A DNA stretch of 7,065 nucleotides from an uncultured Eubacteriales bacterium (GTDB lineage: Bacteria; Bacillota; Clostridia; Christensenellales; QALW01): contig URYI01000106.1 in NCBI GenBank assembly GCA_900552055.1, positions 1-7,065 of the forward strand, given 5' to 3'. The notes beneath the pieces are model-generated. The model was not told the origin of the DNA and ran no database searches. It saw nothing but the letters and a program-made list of their open reading frames with translations. The translations under genes were made by a program, and so were the position numbers. Below are positions 1 to 6,171 of this stretch, piece after piece; positions within the stretch are counted from its first letter, which is position 1, and every line of letters begins with the position of its first letter.

Positions 1-17
1 CCCGGCCTTCGGCCGGG
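1..17 (-). terminator. GC-rich hairpin downstream of mnmG, possible terminator
   Basis: A perfect 7-bp stem (CCCGGCC at 1-7 with GGCCGGG at 11-17) closes a 3-nt loop. It lies 57 nt beyond the mnmG stop codon on the minus strand, where a terminator would be expected. The T-tract needed for an intrinsic terminator would fall outside the window, so this cannot be settled. On the plus strand the hairpin is followed by C-rich sequence, with a T6 run only at 39-44, so plus-strand termination is unlikely. A G-rich run (minus strand, about 18-39) directly precedes the stem. Confidence 0.4.
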
Positions 18-74
18 CCGCGCCGCCCCCGCCCCCCGTTTTTTAAAACTGCTCAAATATAAAAATCCAATCCA

Positions 75-1928
75 TTATCCCTGCATTTTTTCCAGCCAAA
101 CTATCAATACGGCAATATCAGCCGGAGAGACCCCCGATATACGCGCAGCCTGCCCAAGGGAGCGCGGCCGAATTTTTGAAAGCTTCTGCGCGCCTTCCAA
201 ACGCAGCCCCTTAATGGATAAATAATCTATATCCTCAGGCAATACCCGCATTTCCAGCCGCGCCGCCTCGTCAATCTGCGCCTGCTGCTTTTTTATATAG
301 CCTTCATATTTAATATCTGTTTCCAAAGTAAGCGCGTCCGCTTCATTAAGGGGTTGGGCCGCTCCCGCCTCTACCAGCTGCCCATAGCTTATCCCGCGCT
401 TTAAAAGCTCTCCGGCATTTAAAAAACGGCTGGCCTCGTTTAATGATAACGCTTGCGCCGCAGCCGGAACGCACCGTTGGCCTAAAATCTTCTTAGCCTT
501 ATCTATCCTCCCTGCGCGCTCCCGCATTCTGTCATATCTCTCCTGCGTGGCCAGTCCCACCTCATACCCTAAAGGGGTAAGCCGCAAATCCGCATTATCC
601 TGACGCAGGCTGAGCCGGAACTCAGCGCGGCTGGTCATCATGCGGTAAGGTTCCTGCGTACCCTTAGTCACCAAATCGTCAATCAATACCCCTATATAAG
701 CCTGGCTGCGGCTGAGAATAAAGGGTTCCTTGCCCCTGATATACAGCGCGGCATTTATTCCCGCCATTATTCCCTGGGCGGCGGCCTCTTCGTATCCCGA
801 AGTGCCGTTTATCTGCCCGGCGGCAAACAAGCCGGGAAAATCCTTGAGCATAAGGGAAGGAGACAAACACAGCGGATCAAGACAGTCATATTCAATCGCG
901 TAGCCCGGCCTTACCATTTTGGCCTCCCTAAGGCCGGGTATGGTATGTATCATCTCAAGTTGCACATCCTCAGGCAGGCTGGTAGACAGCCCCTGAAGAT
1001 ACATTTCATTAGTATACAGCCCCTCAGGCTCTATAAAAAGCTGATGCCGCTTCTTATCCGAAAAGCGTACCACCTTATCCTCTATGCTCGGGCAGTACCT
1101 CGCGCCCGTCCCCTCTATCATGCCCGCATACATAGGCGAGCGGTGCAGGTTCCGGCGGATTATCTCATGCGTTTCTTCATTTGTATAAGTCAGATAGCAT
1201 AAATACTGCTCCCTCTCCTGGCTTTCTGTCATAAAGGAAAAGGTATGCGCCACTCTCTCGCCCGGCTGAGGCTGCATTTGGGAATAATCCAGCGTGCGGC
1301 CGTCCACCCGCGCGGGCGTGCCCGTCTTGAAGCGCTGCAGCGCCAATCCCATTTCCTCGGCTAAAAAGTCTGAAAGGTTATCCGAACGCCGCAGTCCGTT
1401 AGGGCCGCAGTTCTCTGAAACCTCACCCGTGATAATACAGCTCTTTAAATACACTCCCGTGCATAGGATTACCGCCCGCGCGCGGTAAACCGCGCCCGAA
1501 TAAGTCTGCGCTCCCGCAACCGCCCCGTTTTCAAAAAGGATACGGGCGCATTCCCCCTGCCGCACGGTTAAATTAGGCGTATTCTCCAATACCCGGCGCA
1601 TGGAGAGCTGATACTGCAATTTATCCGACTGCGCCCGCAGACAATGCACGGCCGGACCTTTAGAAGTATTAAGCATTTTTATCTGCAGATAGGTTTCATC
1701 GGCGCATATGCCCATCTGCCCGCCCAGAGCGTCCACCTCGCGGACAAGATTGCCCTTAGACGTCCCTCCTATAGACGGATTGCAGGGCATAAAGGCTATG
1801 CTGTCCGGGCTCAGGCAGAGCAAAATTGTATTAAGGCCCATTCTTGCGCAGGCCAGCGCCGCCTCACAGCCGGCATGCCCCGCGCCTGCAACTATTACAT
1901 CATATTCACCCGCAGGATAGGTAATCAT
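75..1928 (-). CDS. mnmG: tRNA uridine-5-carboxymethylaminomethyl modification enzyme MnmG (GidA)
   Basis: This is the FAD-dependent partner of MnmE. The complex installs the (carboxymethyl)aminomethyl group on C5 of wobble U34 in tRNAs reading two-codon boxes, using methylene-tetrahydrofolate, FAD, GTP and glycine or ammonium, in the cytoplasm. The 617-aa product has the N-terminal dinucleotide-binding motif GAGHAG (residues 15-20), the PCNPSIGG block with Cys49, the RFKTGTPAR block (199-207) and RYCPSIEDK with Cys279. These cysteines correspond to the two functionally important cysteines of E. coli MnmG (C47 and C277). Length matches the family. I chose the ATG at 1928 because AGAAGGAG lies 9 nt upstream and the protein then begins just before the flavin fold. 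An in-frame ATG at 1982 would add 18 residues without a site. The gene follows mnmE on the same strand, as in many bacteria. One variation: the usual KGHLVRE is KGNLVRE here (58-64). Confidence 0.97.
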   Translation of the reverse strand: MITYPAGEYDVIVAGAGHAGCEAALACARMGLNTILLCLSPDSIAFMPCNPSIGGTSKGNLVREVDALGGQMGICADETYLQIKMLNTSKGPAVHCLRAQSDKLQYQLSMRRVLENTPNLTVRQGECARILFENGAVAGAQTYSGAVYRARAVILCTGVYLKSCIITGEVSENCGPNGLRRSDNLSDFLAEEMGLALQRFKTGTPARVDGRTLDYSQMQPQPGERVAHTFSFMTESQEREQYLCYLTYTNEETHEIIRRNLHRSPMYAGMIEGTGARYCPSIEDKVVRFSDKKRHQLFIEPEGLYTNEMYLQGLSTSLPEDVQLEMIHTIPGLREAKMVRPGYAIEYDCLDPLCLSPSLMLKDFPGLFAAGQINGTSGYEEAAAQGIMAGINAALYIRGKEPFILSRSQAYIGVLIDDLVTKGTQEPYRMMTSRAEFRLSLRQDNADLRLTPLGYEVGLATQERYDRMRERAGRIDKAKKILGQRCVPAAAQALSLNEASRFLNAGELLKRGISYGQLVEAGAAQPLNEADALTLETDIKYEGYIKKQQAQIDEAARLEMRVLPEDIDYLSIKGLRLEGAQKLSKIRPRSLGQAARISGVSPADIAVLIVWLEKMQG

Positions 1929-1960
1929 TAAAATTTTCTCCTTCTGAACTTCACTTATAA

Positions 1961-2194
1961 TTAGCTTTCTATGTGCAGGCATGCGTTAAAATGCCCGATA
2001 AAAGCAATATATCTGTTTTTATTTTGCCGGCGCAGCAGCCAGGCGCCTGCCCTCTTCATCCGACCCTCTGTGCCAAGACATAAATGCTCCAGTTTGTCTC
2101 CTGCCAGACGGCAGGCCCGCCTGCCGCGCTCTATTTTCTCTGTGCCGCAGCTCAATGCTCCCCTATAATTTCTCCCAGCCGAACGGCCCGCCAT
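1961..2194 (-). CDS. Doubtful small basic ORF in the mnmE-mnmG spacer
   Basis: This is a 77-codon ATG ORF that starts 3 nt after the mnmE stop codon and ends 32 nt before the mnmG start, on the same strand. That placement fits an operon gene. The predicted product is strongly basic and arginine-rich, with four cysteines and no membrane segment or motif I recognise. The upstream GGGGAAA is a poor ribosome binding site. Part of the apparent protein repeat (GTE at residues 17-19 and 41-43) reflects a short nucleotide repeat, and the region is full of hairpins. It may therefore be spacer or RNA sequence that happens to be open. I know of no gene normally found between mnmE and mnmG, and I do not assign a function. 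Confidence 0.22.
   Translation of the reverse strand: MAGRSAGRNYRGALSCGTEKIERGRRACRLAGDKLEHLCLGTEGRMKRAGAWLLRRQNKNRYIAFIGHFNACLHIES
2044..2146 (-). repeat. Degenerate tandem repeat of about 72 nt in the mnmE-mnmG spacer
   Basis: Two short blocks occur twice in the same order. On the plus strand, CTCTGTGCC is at 2138-2146 and 2066-2074 (offset 72), and CGCCTGCC is at 2118-2125 and 2044-2051 (offset 74). Each CGCCTGCC copy lies in a self-complementary segment: the hairpin at 2110-2125 and the palindrome CAGGCGCCTG at 2040-2049. Sequence between the blocks is not conserved, so this is either a decayed duplication or coincidence of GC-rich words. Confidence 0.3.
2101..2125 (-). other. Two mutually exclusive hairpins sharing one arm
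   Basis: Three successive arms occur on the plus strand: CTGCC (2101-2105), GGCAG(G) (2110-2115) and CCTGCC (2120-2125). The middle arm can pair with either neighbour, giving CTGCC-AGAC-GGCAG (2101-2114) or GGCAGG-CCCG-CCTGCC (2110-2125), each with a 4-nt loop. On the minus-strand transcript this lies between mnmE and mnmG. Neither form is followed by a T-tract, so it is not a classical attenuator. It could modulate processing or relative expression of mnmG, or be incidental. Confidence 0.4.
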
Positions 2195-2197
2195 ACT

Positions 2198-3541
2198 CTA
2201 TTTCCCCAGACAGAATTTTTCAAATATGCGCTCTACCATATTTTCGCTCGCGCTCTCCCCTGTTATTTCCTCCAGCGCCCTGAGCGCGGTGCGCAAATCT
2301 ATACTCACGCAGTCCAGCGGCAGTTCAATGGCGGCGCGCGCATTCTTTAACGCGTCTGAAGCCTCTTTCAGCGCCGCGTTATGCCGTGCATTTGTTATTA
2401 AAAGCCCCTCGGTGCTATTAACGCCTGCGGCCTCGCACGCCAAAACTCCCCTGAGCCTGCCCATTCCCCGGCCGCTTAAAACGCTTAAAGCTATTTTTTC
2501 TCCATTCTCTTCAATTTCCCCGTCAATCAAATCACACTTATTATATATCTCTATAAGCCGGGTCCCTCCGGCGCGCACCCTTGCTTCAAAGGAAATGTCC
2601 TCATCGCTTTTGCCTTTGAGCGCGTCTATAACGTAAAGCACTATATCTGCTTTTTCAGCTGTTTTAAGAGCGCGTTCAATGCCTATTTTTTCAGCCTGGC
2701 ACAATTCAGCGTCAAAGCGCAGGCCGGCAGTATCCGAAATATGGAATATAACGCCGTTTAATTCCAGTTCCACGCTTAAAACGTCCCGCGTTGTGCCCGC
2801 CTGGTCCGTGACAATGGCGCATTCCCGTCCGGCAAGGGCGTTGATTAAGGAGCTTTTGCCTGCGTTAGGCAGACCCAGAATGCATACTGTAACCCCCCTG
2901 GCAAGCAGCCGGCCGGCTGAATAGGTGGAACTTAAAGCGTCCAGGCGGGGAATAAGCCCGTCCAGGCAGATATTGAGCTTTTCCCTTGTCATTTTCTCGT
3001 CTATCTGGTCAGGATAATCAAAACCCGCTTCAATATTAGCTATAAGGTCGGCTATTTCATTTTGAAACTGCTTAATGCGCCCGTCCAATTCCCCGCCCAG
3101 GCCCCTGGCGGCGTTGCGCGCGGCCAGAGCCGTGCGCGCGTCTATCATCTCGCCCACGCTCTCCGCCTGGTCAAGGGATATTTTACCGTTAATAAAAGCG
3201 CGCTTGGTAAATTCTCCGGGCTGTGCCGGACGCGCGCCCAGCTCCAGGACAGCCTCCAATATCAGCGCTGCGGCCATATCCCCGCCGTGGCAGTGCGCTT
3301 CAAAAACATATTCGCCCGTGAAGGAGCGCTCGCTCTCAAACAGCACACACAAGCCTTTATCCAGCAGCCTCCCGTTATGTTCCAGACGGCCGTAATACAT
3401 ATATCTGTATTTTATCTCCCTCTGCGGCCTCAGCAATTCGCGCATAATCCGGGGCGCTTCTCCGCCGCTGACCCGCACTATTGCCACTCCTCCCCGTCCG
3501 GGCGGCGTAGCTATGGCGGCTATTGTATCGTTAAGGGACAT
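2198..3541 (-). CDS. mnmE: tRNA modification GTPase MnmE (TrmE)
   Basis: This K+-activated GTPase dimerises and binds MnmG. GTP hydrolysis drives conformational cycling of the complex during U34 modification. The 447-aa product is full length. The N-terminal folate-binding domain begins MSLNDTIAAIATPPGRGG and carries GEFTKRAF (109-116). A helical region follows, with the G domain inserted from about 217 to 375: G1 GLPNAGKS (223-230), G2 GTTRD (249-253), G3 DTAG (270-273) and G4 NKCD (334-337). The C-terminal end FCLGK keeps the invariant cysteine (Cys444) of the C-x-G-K motif. The ATG at 3541 is well supported: AGGAG and AGGTG lie just upstream and the N-terminus matches the family. Transcription probably continues into mnmG. 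The usual upstream partners rnpA, yidC and jag are missing, replaced by a long non-coding stretch. Confidence 0.98.
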   Translation of the reverse strand: MSLNDTIAAIATPPGRGGVAIVRVSGGEAPRIMRELLRPQREIKYRYMYYGRLEHNGRLLDKGLCVLFESERSFTGEYVFEAHCHGGDMAAALILEAVLELGARPAQPGEFTKRAFINGKISLDQAESVGEMIDARTALAARNAARGLGGELDGRIKQFQNEIADLIANIEAGFDYPDQIDEKMTREKLNICLDGLIPRLDALSSTYSAGRLLARGVTVCILGLPNAGKSSLINALAGRECAIVTDQAGTTRDVLSVELELNGVIFHISDTAGLRFDAELCQAEKIGIERALKTAEKADIVLYVIDALKGKSDEDISFEARVRAGGTRLIEIYNKCDLIDGEIEENGEKIALSVLSGRGMGRLRGVLACEAAGVNSTEGLLITNARHNAALKEASDALKNARAAIELPLDCVSIDLRTALRALEEITGESASENMVERIFEKFCLGK

Positions 3542-3617
3542 ATTTCACCTTTCTCCTTATATCCACGGCCCGCACATCATAAATTTGAGCAGGGCGTGCT
3601 TAAAATATAACAGCGTT

Positions 3618-3647
3618 AGTATAAAGATATAGCGCCGCAGCTGGAAA
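3618..3647 (-). promoter_or_regulatory. Candidate mnmE promoter
   Basis: On the minus strand, TTTCCA (3647-3642, 4 of 6 to TTGACA) and TATACT (3623-3618, 5 of 6 to TATAAT) are 18 bp apart. Transcription would begin near 3611, giving a leader of about 70 nt before the mnmE ATG. The -10 is good and the -35 only fair. Read-through from the structured region further upstream is an alternative source of mnmE transcript. Confidence 0.35.
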
Positions 3648-3682
3648 AACCGCCTGCTTTTGTGTTTCCCTCTATCGGCGCA

Positions 3683-3699
3683 GAGGTTCGCAGAACCTC
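3683..3699 (-). other. Perfect 7-bp inverted repeat upstream of mnmE
   Basis: GAGGTTC (3683-3689) and GAACCTC (3693-3699) form a perfect stem around a 3-nt loop. No T-tract follows on either strand, so it does not look like an intrinsic terminator. It lies between the structured RNA candidate and the mnmE promoter candidate. It could be a last helix of that RNA, a protein-binding dyad or a leader hairpin. Confidence 0.45.
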
Positions 3700-3705
3700 C
3701 CTCGT

Positions 3706-3744
3706 CTGCCTTTAAAGCAGCCAAATTATTAAAGGCTGCGGCAG
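3706..3744 (-). terminator. Weak terminator-like compound hairpin
   Basis: On the minus strand, GCAGCC (3739-3734) pairs with GGCTGC (3722-3717) across an 11-nt AT-rich loop and is followed by TTTAAA. An outer helix, CTGCC (3744-3740) with GGCAG (3710-3706), extends the stem to 11 bp with a 6-nt bulge. The inner hairpin plus TTT is a poor intrinsic terminator, but it is placed where the minus-strand structured RNA would end. Alternatively it is simply the closing helix of that RNA. Confidence 0.4.
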
Positions 3745-3990
3745 CAAGTTAAAACATGCTGAATTTTCGTCCATGCAAGGCGCAGAAACGACACGCGCCG
3801 ACCGTACATAGAGCCAAAGCTGCTCAGCAGGAACGTAAATCCAGCCATTTTTGCTGCGCTCCCCTTTGTACGCTGACGCTAAAGCTTCGTTAATAATAAT
3901 AGCTTCAGCTGGCAGGTTTGTCAAACAAAAGAGACTCTGCACAGACAACCAGCTGTTCTCCCCTCTTGTTCGGGTGATTTTGGCAGTTCC
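3706..3990 (-). ncRNA. Candidate structured non-coding RNA (raiA-motif-like?)
   Basis: The segment has no convincing protein gene but is dense in nested complementary pieces (plus-strand coordinates). GGCGC 3779-3783 pairs with GCGCC 3795-3799. CGTACA 3803-3808 pairs with TGTACG 3867-3872, enclosing GAGC 3811-3814 with GCTC 3858-3861, CTGC 3820-3823 with GCAG 3827-3830, and CAGC 3842-3845 with GCTG 3853-3856. GCTGA-c-GCTA 3872-3881 pairs with TAGC-t-TCAGC 3900-3909. The 12-nt run 3944-3955 pairs with 3906-3912 plus 3918-3922. The last two helices compete. The minus strand is preferred because a terminator-like hairpin closes that end and a purine-rich single-stranded stretch (about 3961-3975) would start it. 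Size, the order of helices and a clostridial host recall the raiA-motif RNA, but this is memory rather than a match. No clear promoter is visible. A 122-codon GTG ORF on this strand lacks a ribosome binding site. Confidence 0.5.
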
Positions 3991-3993
3991 GGA

Positions 3994-4226
3994 CGGCGCG
4001 CCGCGCTGCGGGCGGGAAATATAAACGGGCGCGCAAAAGAACCGCGGGATAAGCGGTAATAATGGAAAAATATACAGCACAGGGAAACTGAAAAGGCCGG
4101 GCGCGCCCTCAAATTTGGCTCCGCAGTTTGGGAAAGGGATAAACTAAAAAGAGCGAAGAGAAAAATGGGAAATAAAAGCATCAGCTTAAAATGCGCGGAG
4201 CCGGGCGGGAATGGCCGCGCGGCGCC
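3994..4226. repeat. GC-rich palindromic islands in the intergenic region
   Basis: Several GC-only self-complementary words stand out from AT-rich surroundings: CGGCGCGCCG at 3994-4003, GGGCGCGC at 4027-4034, GGGCGCGCCC at 4099-4108 and GGCCGCGCGGCGCC at 4213-4226. A direct repeat CGGGCGGGAA occurs at 4009-4018 and 4202-4211. GCGCGG (4193-4198) and CCGCGC (4215-4220) can pair. None is followed by a good T-tract. I see no gene in this stretch and cannot assign a function. Confidence 0.4.
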
Positions 4227-4408
4227 AGAAAAAAACCGTTCTTTCCGCTAGGTACATAAAGCACTATTGAGGATACTAACCGTTCCATAATAAGCTGCGC
4301 CCATATGCCGCACATTAACGCATAATATAATATATACCACCCCAATATAAAAAGCCGGCTGACAGGAGATAAAAAGGCGCCGTTCCCTGCTAAAAACACT
4401 TAATTTAC
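4227..4408. other. Non-coding stretch upstream of the ecf promoter
   Basis: AT-rich sequence with no supported gene. The octamer AACCGTTC occurs at 4234-4241 and 4278-4285, 44 bp apart and on the same strand. TATAAT occurs at 4326-4331 without a fitting -35. A hydrophobic minus-strand ORF from 4399 to 4181 starts with GTG, has no ribosome binding site and is probably chance. Confidence 0.4.
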
Positions 4409-4437
4409 TAGCCAGATTTCGAGTAATGGTATATAAT
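4409..4437 (+). promoter_or_regulatory. sigma-A-type promoter of the ecfA1-ecfA2-ecfT operon
   Basis: A consensus TATAAT (4432-4437) is preceded at 17 bp by TAGCCA (4409-4414, 4 of 6 to TTGACA). Transcription should start near 4443-4445, only about 15-17 nt before the ecfA1 ATG. The mRNA leader would then contain little more than the AAGGAG site. That leaves no room for a riboswitch or attenuator in this transcript. Confidence 0.65.
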
Positions 4438-4459
4438 GCGCTAAAAGGAGCTGTAAAAA

Positions 4460-5302
4460 ATGCAGGAAGCAGAAGCCAAAAACGTGATTATAGACGCCCA
4501 GAACGTACACTACAGCTATGAAGAAGAGCTGTCCGAAGCTGTCCGCGGCGTTTCATTGCAGGTATACAAAGGCGAATTTTTATGCATACTTGGGCATAAC
4601 GGAAGCGGTAAATCCACACTGGCCAAGCTTTTGAACGGGCTTTTTACGCCCACGGCAGGAAGCGTAACAGTCTGCGGCATGGATACAAAGGACGAAGATA
4701 AGCAATTAGATATCCGCAAAAGCGCAGGCATGGTATTTCAGAATCCTGACAACCAGCTGGTGGCTACCATCGTAGAAGAGGACGTAGCCTTCGGCCCCGA
4801 AAACCTGGGAGTCCCCCAGCCCGAACTGCGCAATCGGGTAGATGACGCGCTGGCGGCAGTCAATATGAGCGAATTTGCACGCAGTTCCCCCCATAAGCTT
4901 TCGGGCGGACAGAAGCAGCGCATAGCCATAGCGGGGGTGCTGGCCATGCAGCCCGAAATTATGATAATGGACGAGCCTACAGCCATGCTTGACCCCATGG
5001 GCAGACGGGAGGTAATAAATACCGTCATGCGCCTTAACCGCGAGCAGGGCATTACCGTAGTATTAATAACCCATTTTATGGAAGAAGCAGCTCTGGCGGA
5101 CAGGCTGATAATAATGCACGAAGGCCGCATAAATCTTGAAGGCGCGCCCAGAGACGTATTGATACAGATTGACAAGCTTAAGGAATTATCCCTGGAAGCT
5201 CCGGAAGCCGCATATATGGCTTACCGGCTTAATAAAGAGGGAATACCCGTTGATGAGCGCGTACTTAGCGTAAAGGAGCTGGCAGACGAAATATGGCCAT
5301 AA
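4460..5302 (+). CDS. ecfA1: Energy-coupling factor transporter ATPase EcfA1
   Basis: One of the two ATP-binding subunits of the group II ECF module. It pairs with EcfA2 under the membrane protein EcfT and powers vitamin or metal uptake through interchangeable S components. The 280-aa protein has a complete ABC ATPase set: Walker A GHNGSGKST (45-53), Q-loop Gln94 in FQNPDNQ, signature LSGGQ (147-151), Walker B IMIMDE (167-172) with catalytic Glu172, DEPTAMLDP and switch His205. The C-terminal tail after about 225 is of the type used for dimer contacts in EcfA proteins. The PTAMLDP form and the first position in the operon support EcfA1 over EcfA2. AGGAG lies 9 nt before the ATG. The stop codon overlaps the start of ecfA2 by 10 nt, indicating translational coupling. 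Unlike most clostridia, no ribosomal protein gene (rplQ) precedes it. Confidence 0.95.
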   Translation: MQEAEAKNVIIDAQNVHYSYEEELSEAVRGVSLQVYKGEFLCILGHNGSGKSTLAKLLNGLFTPTAGSVTVCGMDTKDEDKQLDIRKSAGMVFQNPDNQLVATIVEEDVAFGPENLGVPQPELRNRVDDALAAVNMSEFARSSPHKLSGGQKQRIAIAGVLAMQPEIMIMDEPTAMLDPMGRREVINTVMRLNREQGITVVLITHFMEEAALADRLIIMHEGRINLEGAPRDVLIQIDKLKELSLEAPEAAYMAYRLNKEGIPVDERVLSVKELADEIWP

Positions 5303-6171
5303 TCATAAAGGGACTTAATTATATATACAGCCCCGATTCCCCTTTTGAGCGGACGGCGCTGAAAAATATAGACTTAACTGTTGAAGACGGGGAATACATT
5401 GGCCTTATCGGGCACACGGGCAGCGGCAAATCCACTCTTATACAGCATTTCAACGGGCTTTTAAAGCCCTCATGCGGAAGCATAAGCGTTCAGGGAATAA
5501 ATCTTTCGGAAGGCAAGCCCGATTTAATAAAGCTGCGCGCAAAAGTAGGATTAGTATTCCAATATCCCGAATATCAGCTGTTTGAAGAAACTGTCGCCAA
5601 GGACATAGCCTTTGGTCCTAAAAATCTGGGTCTGAGCGAAGAAGAAATTAATCAGAGGGTGCGCGAAGCCATGGAATTAGTTGGGCTTTCCCCCGAAATG
5701 GGCGAAAAAAGCCCCTTTGAACTTTCAGGAGGACAAAAGCGCAGGGCGGCAGTAGCCGGAGTTATGGCCATGCGCCCTGAAGTGCTGGTGCTGGACGAGC
5801 CCATAGCAGGCCTGGACCCTAAAGGCCGCAGAGAAATGCTGAATCTTATAAACAATTACCACATTAAAATGGGAGCCACCATAGTGCTGGTATCCCACAA
5901 CATGGACGACGTGGCCCAGGCGGCAGGCAGAGTTATAGTGATGAGCGGCGGAGAAATCAAAAAGGACGGTCCTCCGCGCGAAATATTTAAGGATGTAGAA
6001 GGCATGCAGGCGCTATCCCTGGACGTGCCCCAGGTGGCTTTGCTGGCGCATGAATTGAACAAGCGCGGATTAAATGTGCGCTCGGACGTAATTTCCCCAA
6101 ATGAGCTTATAGAAGAGCTGATAAAGCATAAAGAGGCCATAGCGGCCCGGCGGAAGGAGGCCGGAAAATGA
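5293..6171 (+). CDS. ecfA2: Energy-coupling factor transporter ATPase EcfA2
   Basis: Second ATPase of the ECF module, forming the EcfA1-EcfA2 heterodimer that binds EcfT coupling helices. The 292-aa product shows Walker A GHTGSGKST (40-48), Q-loop Gln90 in FQYPEYQ, signature LSGGQ (144-148), Walker B VLVLDE (164-169) and switch His202. FQYPEYQLFEETV is typical of EcfA2. The D-loop region reads DEPIAGLDP, with Ile in place of the common Thr after DEP. All catalytic residues are present, so this is likely neutral. The start lies inside the end of ecfA1. The nearest AGGAG (5274-5278) is 14 nt away, rather far, so expression probably depends on coupling to ecfA1 translation. The stop overlaps the ecfT start as ATGA. 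Confidence 0.95.
   Translation: MAIIIKGLNYIYSPDSPFERTALKNIDLTVEDGEYIGLIGHTGSGKSTLIQHFNGLLKPSCGSISVQGINLSEGKPDLIKLRAKVGLVFQYPEYQLFEETVAKDIAFGPKNLGLSEEEINQRVREAMELVGLSPEMGEKSPFELSGGQKRRAAVAGVMAMRPEVLVLDEPIAGLDPKGRREMLNLINNYHIKMGATIVLVSHNMDDVAQAAGRVIVMSGGEIKKDGPPREIFKDVEGMQALSLDVPQVALLAHELNKRGLNVRSDVISPNELIEELIKHKEAIAARRKEAGK

Noticed and set aside
1929..1982. Extension of MnmG to the upstream ATG at 1982
   Set aside because: The 18 extra residues are not typical of the family, and a strong AAGGAG sits correctly before the ATG at 1928.
3062..3610. 182-codon plus-strand ORF opposite mnmE
   Set aside because: Antisense shadow of a confidently identified mnmE, with no family resemblance.
3712..4080. 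122-codon ORF on the minus strand over the RNA candidate
   Set aside because: It starts with GTG, has no ribosome binding site, resembles no family I know, and its open stretch coincides with the paired segments. A structured RNA explains it better, though weakly conserved coding cannot be excluded.
3921..4181. 86-codon minus-strand ORF with a signal-peptide-like N-terminus
   Set aside because: No ribosome binding site precedes the ATG. The hydrophobic start comes from a purine-rich run on the plus strand, and it overlaps the RNA candidate.
4193..4220. Hairpin GCGCGG/CCGCGC as a minus-strand terminator
   Set aside because: The loop is 16 nt, only ATTTT follows, and no upstream gene on that strand would need it.
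4181..4399. 72-codon hydrophobic minus-strand ORF
   Set aside because: GTG start, no ribosome binding site, and it covers GC-rich palindromes. Probably chance.
4738..5175. 145-codon minus-strand ORF opposite ecfA1
   Set aside because: Antisense shadow of the ABC ATPase motifs, Ser- and Ile-rich and without its own signals.
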